Shown in pieces: positions 16,882 to 25,980 of a stretch of DNA of 64,000 nucleotides (position 1 is the stretch's first letter; each line of letters opens with the position of its first letter). The stretch is taken from NCBI RefSeq assembly GCF_003060865.1, contig NZ_CP028918.1, positions 1,352,001 through 1,416,000 of the forward strand, written 5' to 3'. The notes beneath the pieces were generated by a model. That model did not search any database, was not told where the DNA came from, and worked only from the letters and a program-made list of their open reading frames with translations. Origin of the DNA: Gemmobacter aquarius. GTDB taxonomy: Bacteria > Pseudomonadota > Alphaproteobacteria > Rhodobacterales > Rhodobacteraceae. Made by a program: the position numbers and the translations under genes.

Positions 16882-18204
16882 TCAACCGAACGGAACGACT
16901 TTCCCGGCTTTCGCTTCCATGGCGCTAAGAAAGCCCGCCCAGGCGGCCATCATAGTGCGGCGCTTCTCGATCATGTCGCCACGGCGGTAGGCGGCCTCGA
17001 CCGCATTGTTGATGCGGTGCGCCAAGGCGACTTCGGCCATTTCGCCTGGATAGGTCGTGCGCTCTGCAACCCAATCGCGAAAAGTGGACCGCAGGCCATG
17101 CGGCACGGCGGGGCGTTTCGAGCGCGGATCGAGATATCCCGTAGTCGACTGCACACTCGCGAAAATCACGTCGGCTTCGTGCATTCGGCGCATGGTGGCG
17201 GACAGGGTCATGTCCGACAGCATGCCGCCGCGGGTGGCCGGGAATACGAGCGGGTTGTCTGCGAGGCGCGGAAGAGCCTCAAGCATAGCGATGGCAGCTG
17301 CAGACAGGGGGATCCGGTGTTCCCGCTTCATTTTCATGCGAGCGGCGGGAATGACCCACAGACCGCGTTCGAGGTCGATTTCCTCCCAAGTCGCGCCACG
17401 CACTTCACCCGAGCGCGCGGCGGTCAGCGCGGCGAACTCCAATGCACGCGCCCCGAAGCCCTCACGTTTGCGCAGGTCGGCGAACCAGCGCGGGGCGTCT
17501 TCCAGCGACAGGGCGGGTTGGTTGCCCTCGACCGCGATCTTGGAGGCGGCGGGGAGCAACTCCTTGAGGTTCCCCGCCCATCTGGCCGGATTATCGCCAG
17601 ACCGGTGGCCGGCCACGGTTGCCCATGACAGCACGGCCTCGATCCGCTGCCGAAGGCGCGATGCGGTGACGGTGCGTGCTTGCCAGAGCGTACCCTCGAC
17701 CTTTCCAGCTTTGTTGCGCACCTCTTGCGAGAGGACGCGCAGCACGGCGGCCGTGTCGATCCGGTCAACCGGCAGATCGCCAATCACCGGTACGGCATAG
17801 GTGGCCAGGGTGCTTTCCCACTGGTCGCGGTGCTTGGCGTTCTTGAAGGCGTCGAGCTTCGCCCCCAGCGCCTTTTCGACTGCACCTACAAAAGTCATGC
17901 GCGGGCGCTGGGCTTCGGAAAGCGCGGCCTTGATGGCTTTGCGCTCTTCCACCGGATCGACCCCTGCGGCCACCTTTGCGCGCATGTCGCGGGCCTTGTC
18001 GCGCGCTTGCGCGAGCGTGACAGTGGGATAGCCGCCAAGGCCTATATCGCGGCGCTTGGCTCCAACGGTCATGCGCAGGATCCACGACTTGGACTCGGTC
18101 GGTGTGATTTGGAGGTAAAGGCCCGTCACCCCGCCGACGGCGTGATATGCGTTGCGCCTGCCCCCGTCCGGATGTTCGAGGCGCTTGACTTCGATCGCGC
18201 TCAT
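16882..18204 (-). CDS. tyrosine recombinase (integrase), P4-like with DUF4102 arm-binding domain
   Basis: Site-specific recombinase (440 residues from ATG 18204) that integrates and excises the element at tRNA-Ser. Residues about 5-85 are the DUF4102-type arm-binding domain (GVTGLYLQITPTESKSW, then GLGGYPTVTLAQAR). The core-binding domain spans about 90-200, and the catalytic domain follows. Catalytic residues are visible: Arg in AARSGEVR, the H-x-x-R of PHGLRSTFRDW, His in ALAHR and the probable nucleophile Tyr in AAYRRGD. The frame is open 16 codons further, to 18252, but homologues start at MSAIEVKRL. The attR repeat lies 167 bases upstream of the start. Confidence 0.93.
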   Translation of the reverse strand: MSAIEVKRLEHPDGGRRNAYHAVGGVTGLYLQITPTESKSWILRMTVGAKRRDIGLGGYPTVTLAQARDKARDMRAKVAAGVDPVEERKAIKAALSEAQRPRMTFVGAVEKALGAKLDAFKNAKHRDQWESTLATYAVPVIGDLPVDRIDTAAVLRVLSQEVRNKAGKVEGTLWQARTVTASRLRQRIEAVLSWATVAGHRSGDNPARWAGNLKELLPAASKIAVEGNQPALSLEDAPRWFADLRKREGFGARALEFAALTAARSGEVRGATWEEIDLERGLWVIPAARMKMKREHRIPLSAAAIAMLEALPRLADNPLVFPATRGGMLSDMTLSATMRRMHEADVIFASVQSTTGYLDPRSKRPAVPHGLRSTFRDWVAERTTYPGEMAEVALAHRINNAVEAAYRRGDMIEKRRTMMAAWAGFLSAMEAKAGKVVPFG

Positions 18205-18370
18205 TTCGGGCGTCTTTTTCGGCAAAATTCCACCCCTCAACCTACTCACCAATCGAGCAGTACATGGAAGCGCACGGGGTGCAACGGGAAATCACAAGAA
18301 GTGCTTATTTCGTTGTTTTTCAGTCGCTTGAGGTAATGGGAACAGACGGGAAACATCACAAAAAGAGCGG

Positions 18371-18385
18371 CCTCTCTGTCCGCCA
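18371..18385 (+). repeat. attachment repeat, distal end (attR)
   Basis: An exact 15-bp copy of the tRNA-Ser 3' end (CCTCTCTGTCCGCCA) without the rest of a tRNA. It marks the right border of the integrated element. The 18386-18583 stretch beyond it has no gene. Confidence 0.88.
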
Positions 18386-18583
18386 TACTCCATCGACACC
18401 CAGTTTTTTCATTAATCTTACCGGCGTTTGCTGGATGTGGCGTTCGCAGTTTTGTTCGTAGCGCAGGTTGCGAGAGTGAAACGGAGATTTGTTTGGGGGT
18501 TTGACCGGCAATGATCGAGGGTGGTCTTGGGATCGTTTGGGAGGCCGGTCTTTGCTTGACGCCCTCGCCGGCGGGGCGACGGG

Positions 18584-20758
18584 TTACAGGATGAAGTCTG
18601 TGGCCGAGAGATCGAAGATGCCGGTCAGAGCGATCTGGAACTCGGGGGTGCTGTCGCGGTCGGTGTCGGCGTAGATTATGGTGTTGCCGTTTTCGTGGGT
18701 GTAGCGGATTTCTCCGTCTGCGGAGACCCCGAAGCTCGACGTCTGGCCCTTGAAGACGAAAGCGTTGTTGTTGCGCAGGGCGGTCGATGCGTCGATCGTG
18801 CCAAGATCGATGCGATCGATGCCTTTTTCGAAATCGGTGATGACATCCCGCGTCGCGGAGGTATTGCCGGTGTCGCTGGCGAAATTGAAGTCGAAGGTAT
18901 CGGCACCGGCGCCGCCCCGGAGGGTGTCTGCTCCGCCACCGCCAAGGATCAGGTCGCTGCCCTTGCCACCTGCGATGATATTCGCGCCCGAGCTTCCGGC
19001 AAGGCTATCGTTGAAATCCGAGCCGGTCAGGTTTTCGAAACCCGACAGCTTGTCCGAACCCGCGTTGCCGGTGTTCTGGAATTTCGTGTTGGCAAGCGAA
19101 ACGGCGACAGAGCCGATCGCCGAGGCATAGGAGACCGTGTCGCCGGCTGCGGTGTTGGTGCCACCGTCCAGCACATCGTTGCCGGTGCCACCATCGATGA
19201 CATCGTCGCCGGCACTGCCCGCAAGGGTGTCGTTGTTGGCGAAGCCGGACATGACGTCGTTGGCCGCGGTTCCCGAGAGCGTGTTGGCCCGGCTGTCGCC
19301 GTTTATGACGTTGCCGCCCGCCGTGGCGAAGTTGAAGGCGGTGCTGCCCGCGATGCCTGCAAAGGAATTTCCGGCCAGATCCCTGAACGCACCGGCATCT
19401 ACGGTGATGTGGAATGTGGAGCCTGCCGGAAGGTCGGCTGCGGGATTGATAGTGACCTGCGCGCCATTGATCGACACTTGCGACGAGCCTATTGCAATCG
19501 ACTGCAGGACTGTGCCGCCGGAGGTCTGCCAGATTGCGATGTTTCCGGCACCGGCGACCACGGCCTCGGCAAATGTGAGGACGATGTTTGCAGTGGGGGC
19601 GACGGCGAGGGCACCATCGACGGGCGTCATGGTCGCAAGGTCCGGAGCGGAGGCGTCGATGGTCAGGGTGAAGGCGGTCGAGGCGGCGCTTGATACCGCT
19701 GCCTTCACGGCCTTGGCCGTGACGCTATATGTCCCGTCTTGCAGATTTGCGCTTGGCGTGAAGGCAAAGCTGCCATTCGCGCCCGTCGCATAGCCCTGCG
19801 AAACGCCGCCGATGAACACCTCGACGCTGTCGGCATCGGTCTGCGCGGTGATCGTGAAGGTCGGGGTCACGTCATTGGTGATCTTGTCGTTGGTGGCGCC
19901 AGAGTTTTCGGTGACACCTGTGATGACGGGCGGGGTGACCGGCGGGCTTCCGGTTAACTCTGCCCGAGACCGCTGCACACCGAGGCCATCGACGAAATAT
20001 TCGAAATTGCTTGCGATATCGGTTTCGAGCCGGTCGATCAGGGTAAAAGTCACGGTGCTGCCGCTGACCAGCCATTCGACGGCGGTCCACGCGACGTCGA
20101 GATAGCAATAATCCGTTCCCGCGCCGCCATCGAGCAGATCGTTGCCTGTGCCGCCGGTGATATGGTCATCGCCGCCGTAGCCGAAGAGCGTGTCGTTGCC
20201 GCCGCGCCCCAGAAGGCTGTCGATGCCGCTGCCGCCGGAGATGCTTTCGGCGACGTCATGGTTGATGGTGAAAGGCGTGTCGTAACTGCCGAGGAGCGTG
20301 GCATATTCGACGATCGTGGTGCCGAAGTTGTCGGCCGGCACGACGTCTCCGCCCGATGTCAGCCAACTTGCCGCGCCGTCCCATCCGAGGATATGTGCCG
20401 CCGCCAGCATGCCGGACAGGGTGACCTTCGTGCCGTTGATCGTCTGGCCTTCGTAGGCCCAGACCGGCCCGAGGTAGGTGTATTGCAGCGCCATGTAGTC
20501 GCGGATCGCCTGATCCTGCGCCACGGGCATTTTCAGGAAATCATCGACGCTGTAGACGCCGTATTTTCCGCCGAAAGTGCCGCCGTAGATGTTGTCGTAG
20601 GGATTGGCGTCGGCGGTATAGAGGCCGATGTCGACGAAGGAGGCTTCACCCATCTGGTAGCGGCCGAGTGATCCGTAGATGTTGACGACATCGTAGCGGT
20701 CGGAAGATTCGCGAAAGCCGAGCGCATCGAAGAAGTCGTCATAATTGCCCTTCGACAC
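18584..20758 (-). CDS. RTX calcium-binding protein with N-terminal transglycosylase-like domain
   Basis: A 724-residue protein probably exported by a type I system, since it has no N-terminal signal peptide. Residues about 1-165 resemble a lysozyme or soluble transglycosylase fold: GFRESS places a candidate catalytic Glu at position 17, followed by YGSLGRYQMGEASFVDIGLY. RTX nonapeptides (GGxGxDxLx) lie at about 178-215. Two Ig-like modules span about 280-480, and a second RTX block lies at about 490-630 (DDVIDGGTGNDVLDGG). The C-terminus, VITDFEKGIDRIDL onward, is the usual T1SS targeting region and ends in FIL. No transporter genes are nearby. A peptidoglycan or glycan hydrolase role is inferred. 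Confidence 0.83.
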   Translation of the reverse strand: MSKGNYDDFFDALGFRESSDRYDVVNIYGSLGRYQMGEASFVDIGLYTADANPYDNIYGGTFGGKYGVYSVDDFLKMPVAQDQAIRDYMALQYTYLGPVWAYEGQTINGTKVTLSGMLAAAHILGWDGAASWLTSGGDVVPADNFGTTIVEYATLLGSYDTPFTINHDVAESISGGSGIDSLLGRGGNDTLFGYGGDDHITGGTGNDLLDGGAGTDYCYLDVAWTAVEWLVSGSTVTFTLIDRLETDIASNFEYFVDGLGVQRSRAELTGSPPVTPPVITGVTENSGATNDKITNDVTPTFTITAQTDADSVEVFIGGVSQGYATGANGSFAFTPSANLQDGTYSVTAKAVKAAVSSAASTAFTLTIDASAPDLATMTPVDGALAVAPTANIVLTFAEAVVAGAGNIAIWQTSGGTVLQSIAIGSSQVSINGAQVTINPAADLPAGSTFHITVDAGAFRDLAGNSFAGIAGSTAFNFATAGGNVINGDSRANTLSGTAANDVMSGFANNDTLAGSAGDDVIDGGTGNDVLDGGTNTAAGDTVSYASAIGSVAVSLANTKFQNTGNAGSDKLSGFENLTGSDFNDSLAGSSGANIIAGGKGSDLILGGGGADTLRGGAGADTFDFNFASDTGNTSATRDVITDFEKGIDRIDLGTIDASTALRNNNAFVFKGQTSSFGVSADGEIRYTHENGNTIIYADTDRDSTPEFQIALTGIFDLSATDFIL

Positions 20759-21159
20759 GGTTCCGCCTTTTGATTATCTTCAATAGCTTATGGGCAGCAT
20801 CGACCGGATATGGTGCCGGTCGAACGTCGGCTTCGGGTCAGGTATCTGTCTTGCCGAAGATTTGTAAAGGCCGAATTCCAGACTGCGGGACTGCAATTCG
20901 GGTGCGTCTGGCGGGGTGTCGCGCCGTTCTTTGCGTGTGGGAACCGCGTATTTCGCGGGGATCGGGCCATCCGAAAAGCGGCCACCCAGCATTTCGCCAG
21001 TCGAAGCCAGCGAGGTTCCGGTTTGTCAGAGAACAGATTGGTGTATGGCTATCGCTGTACCGCTATGCCGGACTGTGATCGACCGCTGCCGTGCCGGACC
21101 GTGACGGTTCGACCGCAGGGCAGGCCTTGCAGTTGTTTGTCCAGACGTCGAGGAAGACC
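20759..21159. other. 401-base intergenic region between divergent RTX and Sel1 genes
   Basis: It holds the promoters of two divergent genes. The A/T-rich part at 20765-20795 is a likely promoter area for the RTX gene. Near 21059-21104 two imperfect copies of TGCCGGAC(T/C)GTGA lie about 25 bases apart and may be a binding site for the Sel1 promoter. No gene is supported here. Confidence 0.4.
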
Positions 21160-21900
21160 ATGACCTACCAATTCCGGATCGCCCTGCTGGCACTGACGCT
21201 GTCGACTGCGCTGGTGACTGGCGCACGCGCAGAGCTTTCGCCCGACGCCGCCGTGGCCAAGGCCGACCAGATCGTCGAGGCGGGTAACAAATCCGCCTAT
21301 GCGCAGGCATTTGCCCTTTACGCAGCCGCTGCCGAAACGGGGGCGGTCTGGGCGCAATACAATGCGGGAGAGATGCTTTACGAAGGCAAGGGAGTGCGCA
21401 AGGACCGTGCGAAAGCCGCCGAGTATTACGCTGCCGCTGCGGATCAGGGCAACGCTTGGGCGCAATACAAGCTCGGGTCGATGCTGTTGACGGGTGACGG
21501 TATTGCGCCTTTGCCCAGTCGGGCGGTGAAACTGCTCGACGCATCGGCCATGCAGGGCAATGTCTGGGCGAATTACATCCTGGGCGACGCATATCTCGAG
21601 GGAAACCGGATACCGAAGGATCTGACGCGCGCGAATTTCTACCTTGATCGTGCGGCGCAGCAGAACAATCCTTGGGCGCTGTTGCGCCTTGGAGAGATCT
21701 ATCGGGACGGTCGCGGTGTGTCGCAAAGCAAGGTCGATGCCGTCACGCTGTTCGAACAGTCGGCGGCGCAGGGCAACAGTTTCGCCATGGTCGCGCTTGC
21801 CGAGCTTTTGGCTGCCAGCAATCCGACCCGTTCGGCATCGTTGCTGCGGGATGCCGCAAAACTGGGCAACGCCAAGGCCAAAGCCATGCTTGCGGATTAG
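21160..21900 (+). CDS. secreted Sel1-like (TPR) repeat protein
   Basis: A 246-residue exported protein: MTYQFRIALLALTLSTALVT begins a signal peptide with likely cleavage after GARA. It is followed by about five Sel1 repeats of 36 residues, for example AWAQYKLGSMLLTGDG and PWALLRLGEIYRDGRGV. Sel1 repeats form superhelical scaffolds for protein contacts in the periplasm. ATG 21160 is preceded by an AGGAAG box and directly gives the signal peptide. The autotransporter gene follows 250 bases later on the same strand, so a role in envelope assembly is possible but unproven. Confidence 0.85.
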   Translation: MTYQFRIALLALTLSTALVTGARAELSPDAAVAKADQIVEAGNKSAYAQAFALYAAAAETGAVWAQYNAGEMLYEGKGVRKDRAKAAEYYAAAADQGNAWAQYKLGSMLLTGDGIAPLPSRAVKLLDASAMQGNVWANYILGDAYLEGNRIPKDLTRANFYLDRAAQQNNPWALLRLGEIYRDGRGVSQSKVDAVTLFEQSAAQGNSFAMVALAELLAASNPTRSASLLRDAAKLGNAKAKAMLAD

Positions 21901-22150
21901 GGTGTCGCGGCGGCGACGCCACGTGGTCGGGCGGTCGTGGAAATTCGCAAAGAGGGGACGGATTGGCTGCGGGGTAGGCATGTTAATCAAGCCATTTGAG
22001 CAATTTACCTTTCTTAAGATAGTTAGCGGTTTTTCGCCACTTTAGATAAAGACGGTCCAGAGAATGCATGCAGGCCTGCACGCAGGGCCGAAGCCGCTTG
22101 TGCGGTCCGGTCCGGTCGGGTCTAGGAATTTATTGAATGGGCCTTTGACG

Positions 22151-25100
22151 ATGAAGACAATTACTCACGCGCAGCGTTCGGACGTTCGGGGCATCGGTGC
22201 GGTCGGGCGGTCCGGAACGCTTTCGGCGCTGCTGCTGGGAAGCGTGTGCGCGGTCAGTCTCGTGGCGGGGATGTCGCGGGCGGCCTATGCCGACCAGCCC
22301 TGCGTCGTGACCGGAGCCGCGCAGGATTGTTCGGGCGATCTGTCCTTCGGGCTGCTGATCGATCCGGGCGTGTCGGCGTTGACGATCCACGATGTGACGT
22401 CGGATATCGGTTCGGTCGGCGGTGTGACGGGGCTGCGGTTCGACCATGGCGGCGCTTTGACGGTTACCAGCAACACCGGCGCGTTCAAGACCGTTGGTCA
22501 GGGCGACGATCTGAACGCGATCCACCTGAGCGGCTTCGGCGCAGATGCGTCTGTGACGCTGACGCAAACCGGCGATGTCGAATCGGATGACGCGAGCGCC
22601 GTTCTGGCAACCGCGACGAGCGACGTCACCGTGACCATGACCGGCGATGCGACCGGCAAGACCGACGCGATCAAGGCGCAAAGCTTTACCGACGGTGATG
22701 TGAAGGTCGACCTGACCGGCGATGCGCTGTCCCACGAAGGATCGGCGATCTATGCCACGGCCCAAGGATCGGTGGATGTGACCGTGACCGGCAACGTGAC
22801 CGGCAAGACCGATGCGATCAAAGCGCAAAGCTTTACCGCTGGCAACGTGACGGTCGATCTGACCGGCGACGCGCTATCCTACGAAGGCTCGGGCGTCTAT
22901 GCCACGGCCCAAGGGGCGGTGGACGTGACGGTCGACGGCGATGTGACGTCGAAGCTGGCAGCGATCACGGCGTCGAACTTTGCAGATACCGGCGAGAACG
23001 TATCCGTGACGACCGGCGAGGGCAGCACGCTTACCTCGTGGAACGAGGCGGGGATCGTGGTGTCTTCGGCCTACGGTGCCGTCAGCGTTGACAGCAAGTC
23101 GAACATCACCGCGAACAAGGACGGGATCAACGCGATCTCTAGCGGCAGTTTGAGTGACGGTTCGGTCACCGTGACGCAGTCCGGCGACATCCGGTCGGAC
23201 AACGGCAAGGGCATCTACGCGTCGTCGACCTATCATGCGGCAACCGTCACCAGCACAGGGGATATCCAGTCGAACCAGACGGGTATCTATGTCAAGACCA
23301 CCGGCAGAGACGATGCCAATGCCGATGCGACCGTGAACCAGACCGGCGATATCACGTCGGACAACGGCAACGGGATCTATGCCGAGTCGATCTATCACGG
23401 CGTGGATGTCGTCAGCAGCGGTGCGATCGTTGCCGAGGACGACGCGATCTTTGCGCGCACCACGGGTGACGACGATCTGACCAGCACGCTTTCGGTCAAG
23501 CAGACCGGTGCGTTGACATCCTATGACGCAGCGGGCGTAAAGGCGGTCTCGGCCAACAAGTCCATCGTCGTCGACGTGGCGGGCAGCATCGATGCAAAGC
23601 TTGCCGGTATCGATGCACAATCGACCGGCAACGATTCGCAATCGACCGTTGATGTCACCCACAGCGGCGGGCGGATTTCGAGTTTCGATTCCTACGGGAT
23701 CATCGCAAAATCGTCGGCGACCAGCGTGACGGTTACCAACACCAGCGACATCATCTCGAAGCTGGATGGCATCAATGCCACGATGACCGGGAACGGTGAC
23801 CCGGGCAAATCGGTGACGGTTTCGCAGACCGGCGATATCGAGACCTACAGCGGCTACGGCATCTATGCGACCGCGACGGAAGCGGGCGTGTCGATCACCA
23901 ACAGCGGCGACATCCAGAGCAAGCAGGGTGGCATCTACGGCTACGCGACGGGCAACGAGGACGGCGCGTCGGTCACCATCGTCAACACGGGCGACATCAA
24001 GACCTTTGACGGCAAAGCGATCTACGGCAAATCGTCGAGCCGGACGGTCAGCGTGACTCAGAACGCGGGCACGCTGGACGGCAACGGTACCTCAGAATAC
24101 GGCATCTACGCCGAGGCACTGACCGAGACGGCATCCGCCACGGTCAATCTGGGCGGCGAAATCAAGGACATGACGAAGGTTGCGGTCTATCTGCGCGGTG
24201 TCGAAGGCACGACGCTGACCAACCGTGGTATCATCAGCGCCGGTGTGGACCAGCTTGCGGTGCAGACCGCAGGTTATAACGGAACGCTTGTCGACAACTA
24301 CGGCACCATCAGCGGCTCGGTGACCTTCAGCACGGGCGAAAGCACGTTCAACAACCACGAGGACGCCGTCTTCAACGTGATCGATGCGGCCTTCGATCAG
24401 GGCGGTTTCCTGAACAACGACGGTATCCTTGCCCCCGGCACGCTGGGTTCGGACTTCGATATCCGCGAGGCGCATATCAACGGGCGGATCGTGCAGTCGG
24501 ACACCGGCGTGATGCTGATCGACGTCAACGCGACCGAAGCAGACAAGATCGTCGTGTCCAACAACGTCGAACTGGACGGCGGATTGCAGCTGAACTTCTC
24601 GGAGTTCGGGGATGAGCGGTCTATCGAGGTGCTGACGTCTTACTGGCTGGACGTACGGAACCTGTCGCTGCTGAACACGGCGGTCGATGCGTCGATCCGT
24701 TACGACAACGACCGGAATGTGGTGCTGGACTACGTCGGGCTGAACTTTGGTGCCAGCGTTCTGTCGGATACGACCAGACCTGTCGGTGACAGCCTGACGG
24801 CCGCGTTCGATGCGGGTTCGATTCAGATGACCAACCTGTTCCTGTCGCTGGCGAATATCGCGGATGATGCGGAATACCAGTTGGCGCTGGACCAGCTGAC
24901 GCCGACGATCATGATGGCGCAGACCGAACAGTCGCAAAACAGCGCGATCGGCTTCGCGGATTCGCTGATGAGCTGCCCGTCCGATGCGGGTGCGGTGTTT
25001 GCGATCGGGCAGACCTCGTGCTTCTGGGGACGCGGAAGCCGCCTGACGGCGTCGCAGACCGAGTTCGGGGCTGAAAAGGCCTATGACGCGGTGGATACGA

Positions 25101-25843
25101 ACCAGCAGATCGGTGGCCAGTTCGGCGTGACTGACAAGTTGTTTCTTGGCGTGTCGTTCGGGTCCACCTCGACCGAGCTGGATGCAGGGGCGCTGGGTAA
25201 CAGCACGCAAAGCGGTACCGATGTCGGTGTGGCGCTGAAATATGTCGATGATGCGTGGCTGTTCGCTGCGGCGCTGTCGATGGGCAACGCCACGGTCGAT
25301 ACCACGCGCAACGTCCTGATCGGTGACGTCGAAGAGACGCTGACCAGTGCGCGCGACATTTCGTCGAAGAACCTGCGCTTGCGTGCAGCGGCCTCGCTGG
25401 GGCTGTCGGAGACGTCCTATCTGAAGTCGATCCTCGACGTGAACGTGACGCAGGTTTCCAGCGGAGCGGCCACCGAAACCGGCGGCATGTCGGCGCTGAG
25501 CTATGCTGCGGGCGATGCGATGATCTACTCGGTCGCACCGTCCTATGAATTGGGGACGAAAGTCGCCATGGGGTCGGATGTTGTGGCCAACCCCTTCGTG
25601 CGGCTTGGTGTCTACAGCCAGTTCGGATCGTCGCAGGACGTGACGGGTAACTTTGCCCTGTCGGACGCCGCGGACGGCAGCTTTACCACCGGTGCAGAGG
25701 CGCGGACGTTGCGCGGAACGCTGGCGGTCGGGGTCAATCTGGTGAAGGGCGACTTTGGTAGCCTGAACCTGCTTTACAGCCGTCAGGTCGGCGATGGCGT
25801 GGACATGGACATGATGTCGGTCAAGGGCACCATCCGGTTCTAA
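22151..25843 (+). CDS. autotransporter with repetitive beta-helix passenger
   Basis: A type V secreted protein of 1230 residues. The N-terminal signal is long (hydrophobic core TLSALLLGSVCAVSLVAG, likely cleavage after AAYA). The passenger, to about residue 900, is Thr/Asp/Gly/Val rich, with repeats of the kind SVTVTQTGDIxSxxGxGIYA that should wind a right-handed beta-helix. The C-terminal ~270 residues are an autotransporter barrel, with amphipathic strands such as TDKLFLGVSFGSTSTELDAG and a terminal VKGTIRF ending in Phe, needed for insertion by BamA. ATG 22151 gives the signal directly; the frame is open further back but not convincing. A strong terminator follows. Adhesion or surface coating is inferred. 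Confidence 0.9.
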   Translation: MKTITHAQRSDVRGIGAVGRSGTLSALLLGSVCAVSLVAGMSRAAYADQPCVVTGAAQDCSGDLSFGLLIDPGVSALTIHDVTSDIGSVGGVTGLRFDHGGALTVTSNTGAFKTVGQGDDLNAIHLSGFGADASVTLTQTGDVESDDASAVLATATSDVTVTMTGDATGKTDAIKAQSFTDGDVKVDLTGDALSHEGSAIYATAQGSVDVTVTGNVTGKTDAIKAQSFTAGNVTVDLTGDALSYEGSGVYATAQGAVDVTVDGDVTSKLAAITASNFADTGENVSVTTGEGSTLTSWNEAGIVVSSAYGAVSVDSKSNITANKDGINAISSGSLSDGSVTVTQSGDIRSDNGKGIYASSTYHAATVTSTGDIQSNQTGIYVKTTGRDDANADATVNQTGDITSDNGNGIYAESIYHGVDVVSSGAIVAEDDAIFARTTGDDDLTSTLSVKQTGALTSYDAAGVKAVSANKSIVVDVAGSIDAKLAGIDAQSTGNDSQSTVDVTHSGGRISSFDSYGIIAKSSATSVTVTNTSDIISKLDGINATMTGNGDPGKSVTVSQTGDIETYSGYGIYATATEAGVSITNSGDIQSKQGGIYGYATGNEDGASVTIVNTGDIKTFDGKAIYGKSSSRTVSVTQNAGTLDGNGTSEYGIYAEALTETASATVNLGGEIKDMTKVAVYLRGVEGTTLTNRGIISAGVDQLAVQTAGYNGTLVDNYGTISGSVTFSTGESTFNNHEDAVFNVIDAAFDQGGFLNNDGILAPGTLGSDFDIREAHINGRIVQSDTGVMLIDVNATEADKIVVSNNVELDGGLQLNFSEFGDERSIEVLTSYWLDVRNLSLLNTAVDASIRYDNDRNVVLDYVGLNFGASVLSDTTRPVGDSLTAAFDAGSIQMTNLFLSLANIADDAEYQLALDQLTPTIMMAQTEQSQNSAIGFADSLMSCPSDAGAVFAIGQTSCFWGRGSRLTASQTEFGAEKAYDAVDTNQQIGGQFGVTDKLFLGVSFGSTSTELDAGALGNSTQSGTDVGVALKYVDDAWLFAAALSMGNATVDTTRNVLIGDVEETLTSARDISSKNLRLRAAASLGLSETSYLKSILDVNVTQVSSGAATETGGMSALSYAAGDAMIYSVAPSYELGTKVAMGSDVVANPFVRLGVYSQFGSSQDVTGNFALSDAADGSFTTGAEARTLRGTLAVGVNLVKGDFGSLNLLYSRQVGDGVDMDMMSVKGTIRF
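22651..22944 (+). repeat. two 147-bp tandem repeats in the autotransporter passenger
   Basis: The units at 22651-22797 and 22798-22944 are near identical for most of their length. Each encodes 49 residues that begin TGKTDAIKAQSFT and include DLTGDALSxEGSxxYATAQG. Substitutions are mostly at third positions or conservative, so this is an in-frame passenger duplication. Confidence 0.8.
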
Positions 25844-25870
25844 GTGTCCGGCACCAAACTTGAACATCAA

Positions 25871-25911
25871 ACCGCTCCGGCCGGCTTTGCCGCGTCCGGA
25901 GCGGTCTTTTT
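25871..25911 (+). terminator. intrinsic terminator after the autotransporter
   Basis: ACCGCTCCGG (25871-25880) pairs perfectly with CCGGAGCGGT (25896-25905), followed by CTTTTT. It lies 27 bases after the stop codon. Confidence 0.92.
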
Positions 25912-25980
25912 ACGGGTCGAAGCAGAAGATTGCGGGCGTGCGCGTTGCCCTTGGCTCTTTCGGCGAAAGCGGTTTTTGTA

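Larger units (their letters stand above)
11357..18385. mobile_element. 7.0 kb integrative element in tRNA-Ser carrying a restriction-modification gene
   Basis: The element is bounded by the 15-bp tRNA-end repeats and ends beside a tyrosine integrase gene. Contents are an MmeI-like restriction-methyltransferase (+), then on the minus strand a winged-helix Rep-like gene with internal iterons, an AlpA-type regulator and the integrase, with a 688-base non-coding stretch between alpA and int. There are no structural phage, conjugation or transposase genes, so it resembles a minimal phage satellite or P4-type island with a defence gene as cargo. The integrase lies at the end away from the intact tRNA, whereas many P4-type islands have it next to the tRNA. 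Confidence 0.85.
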
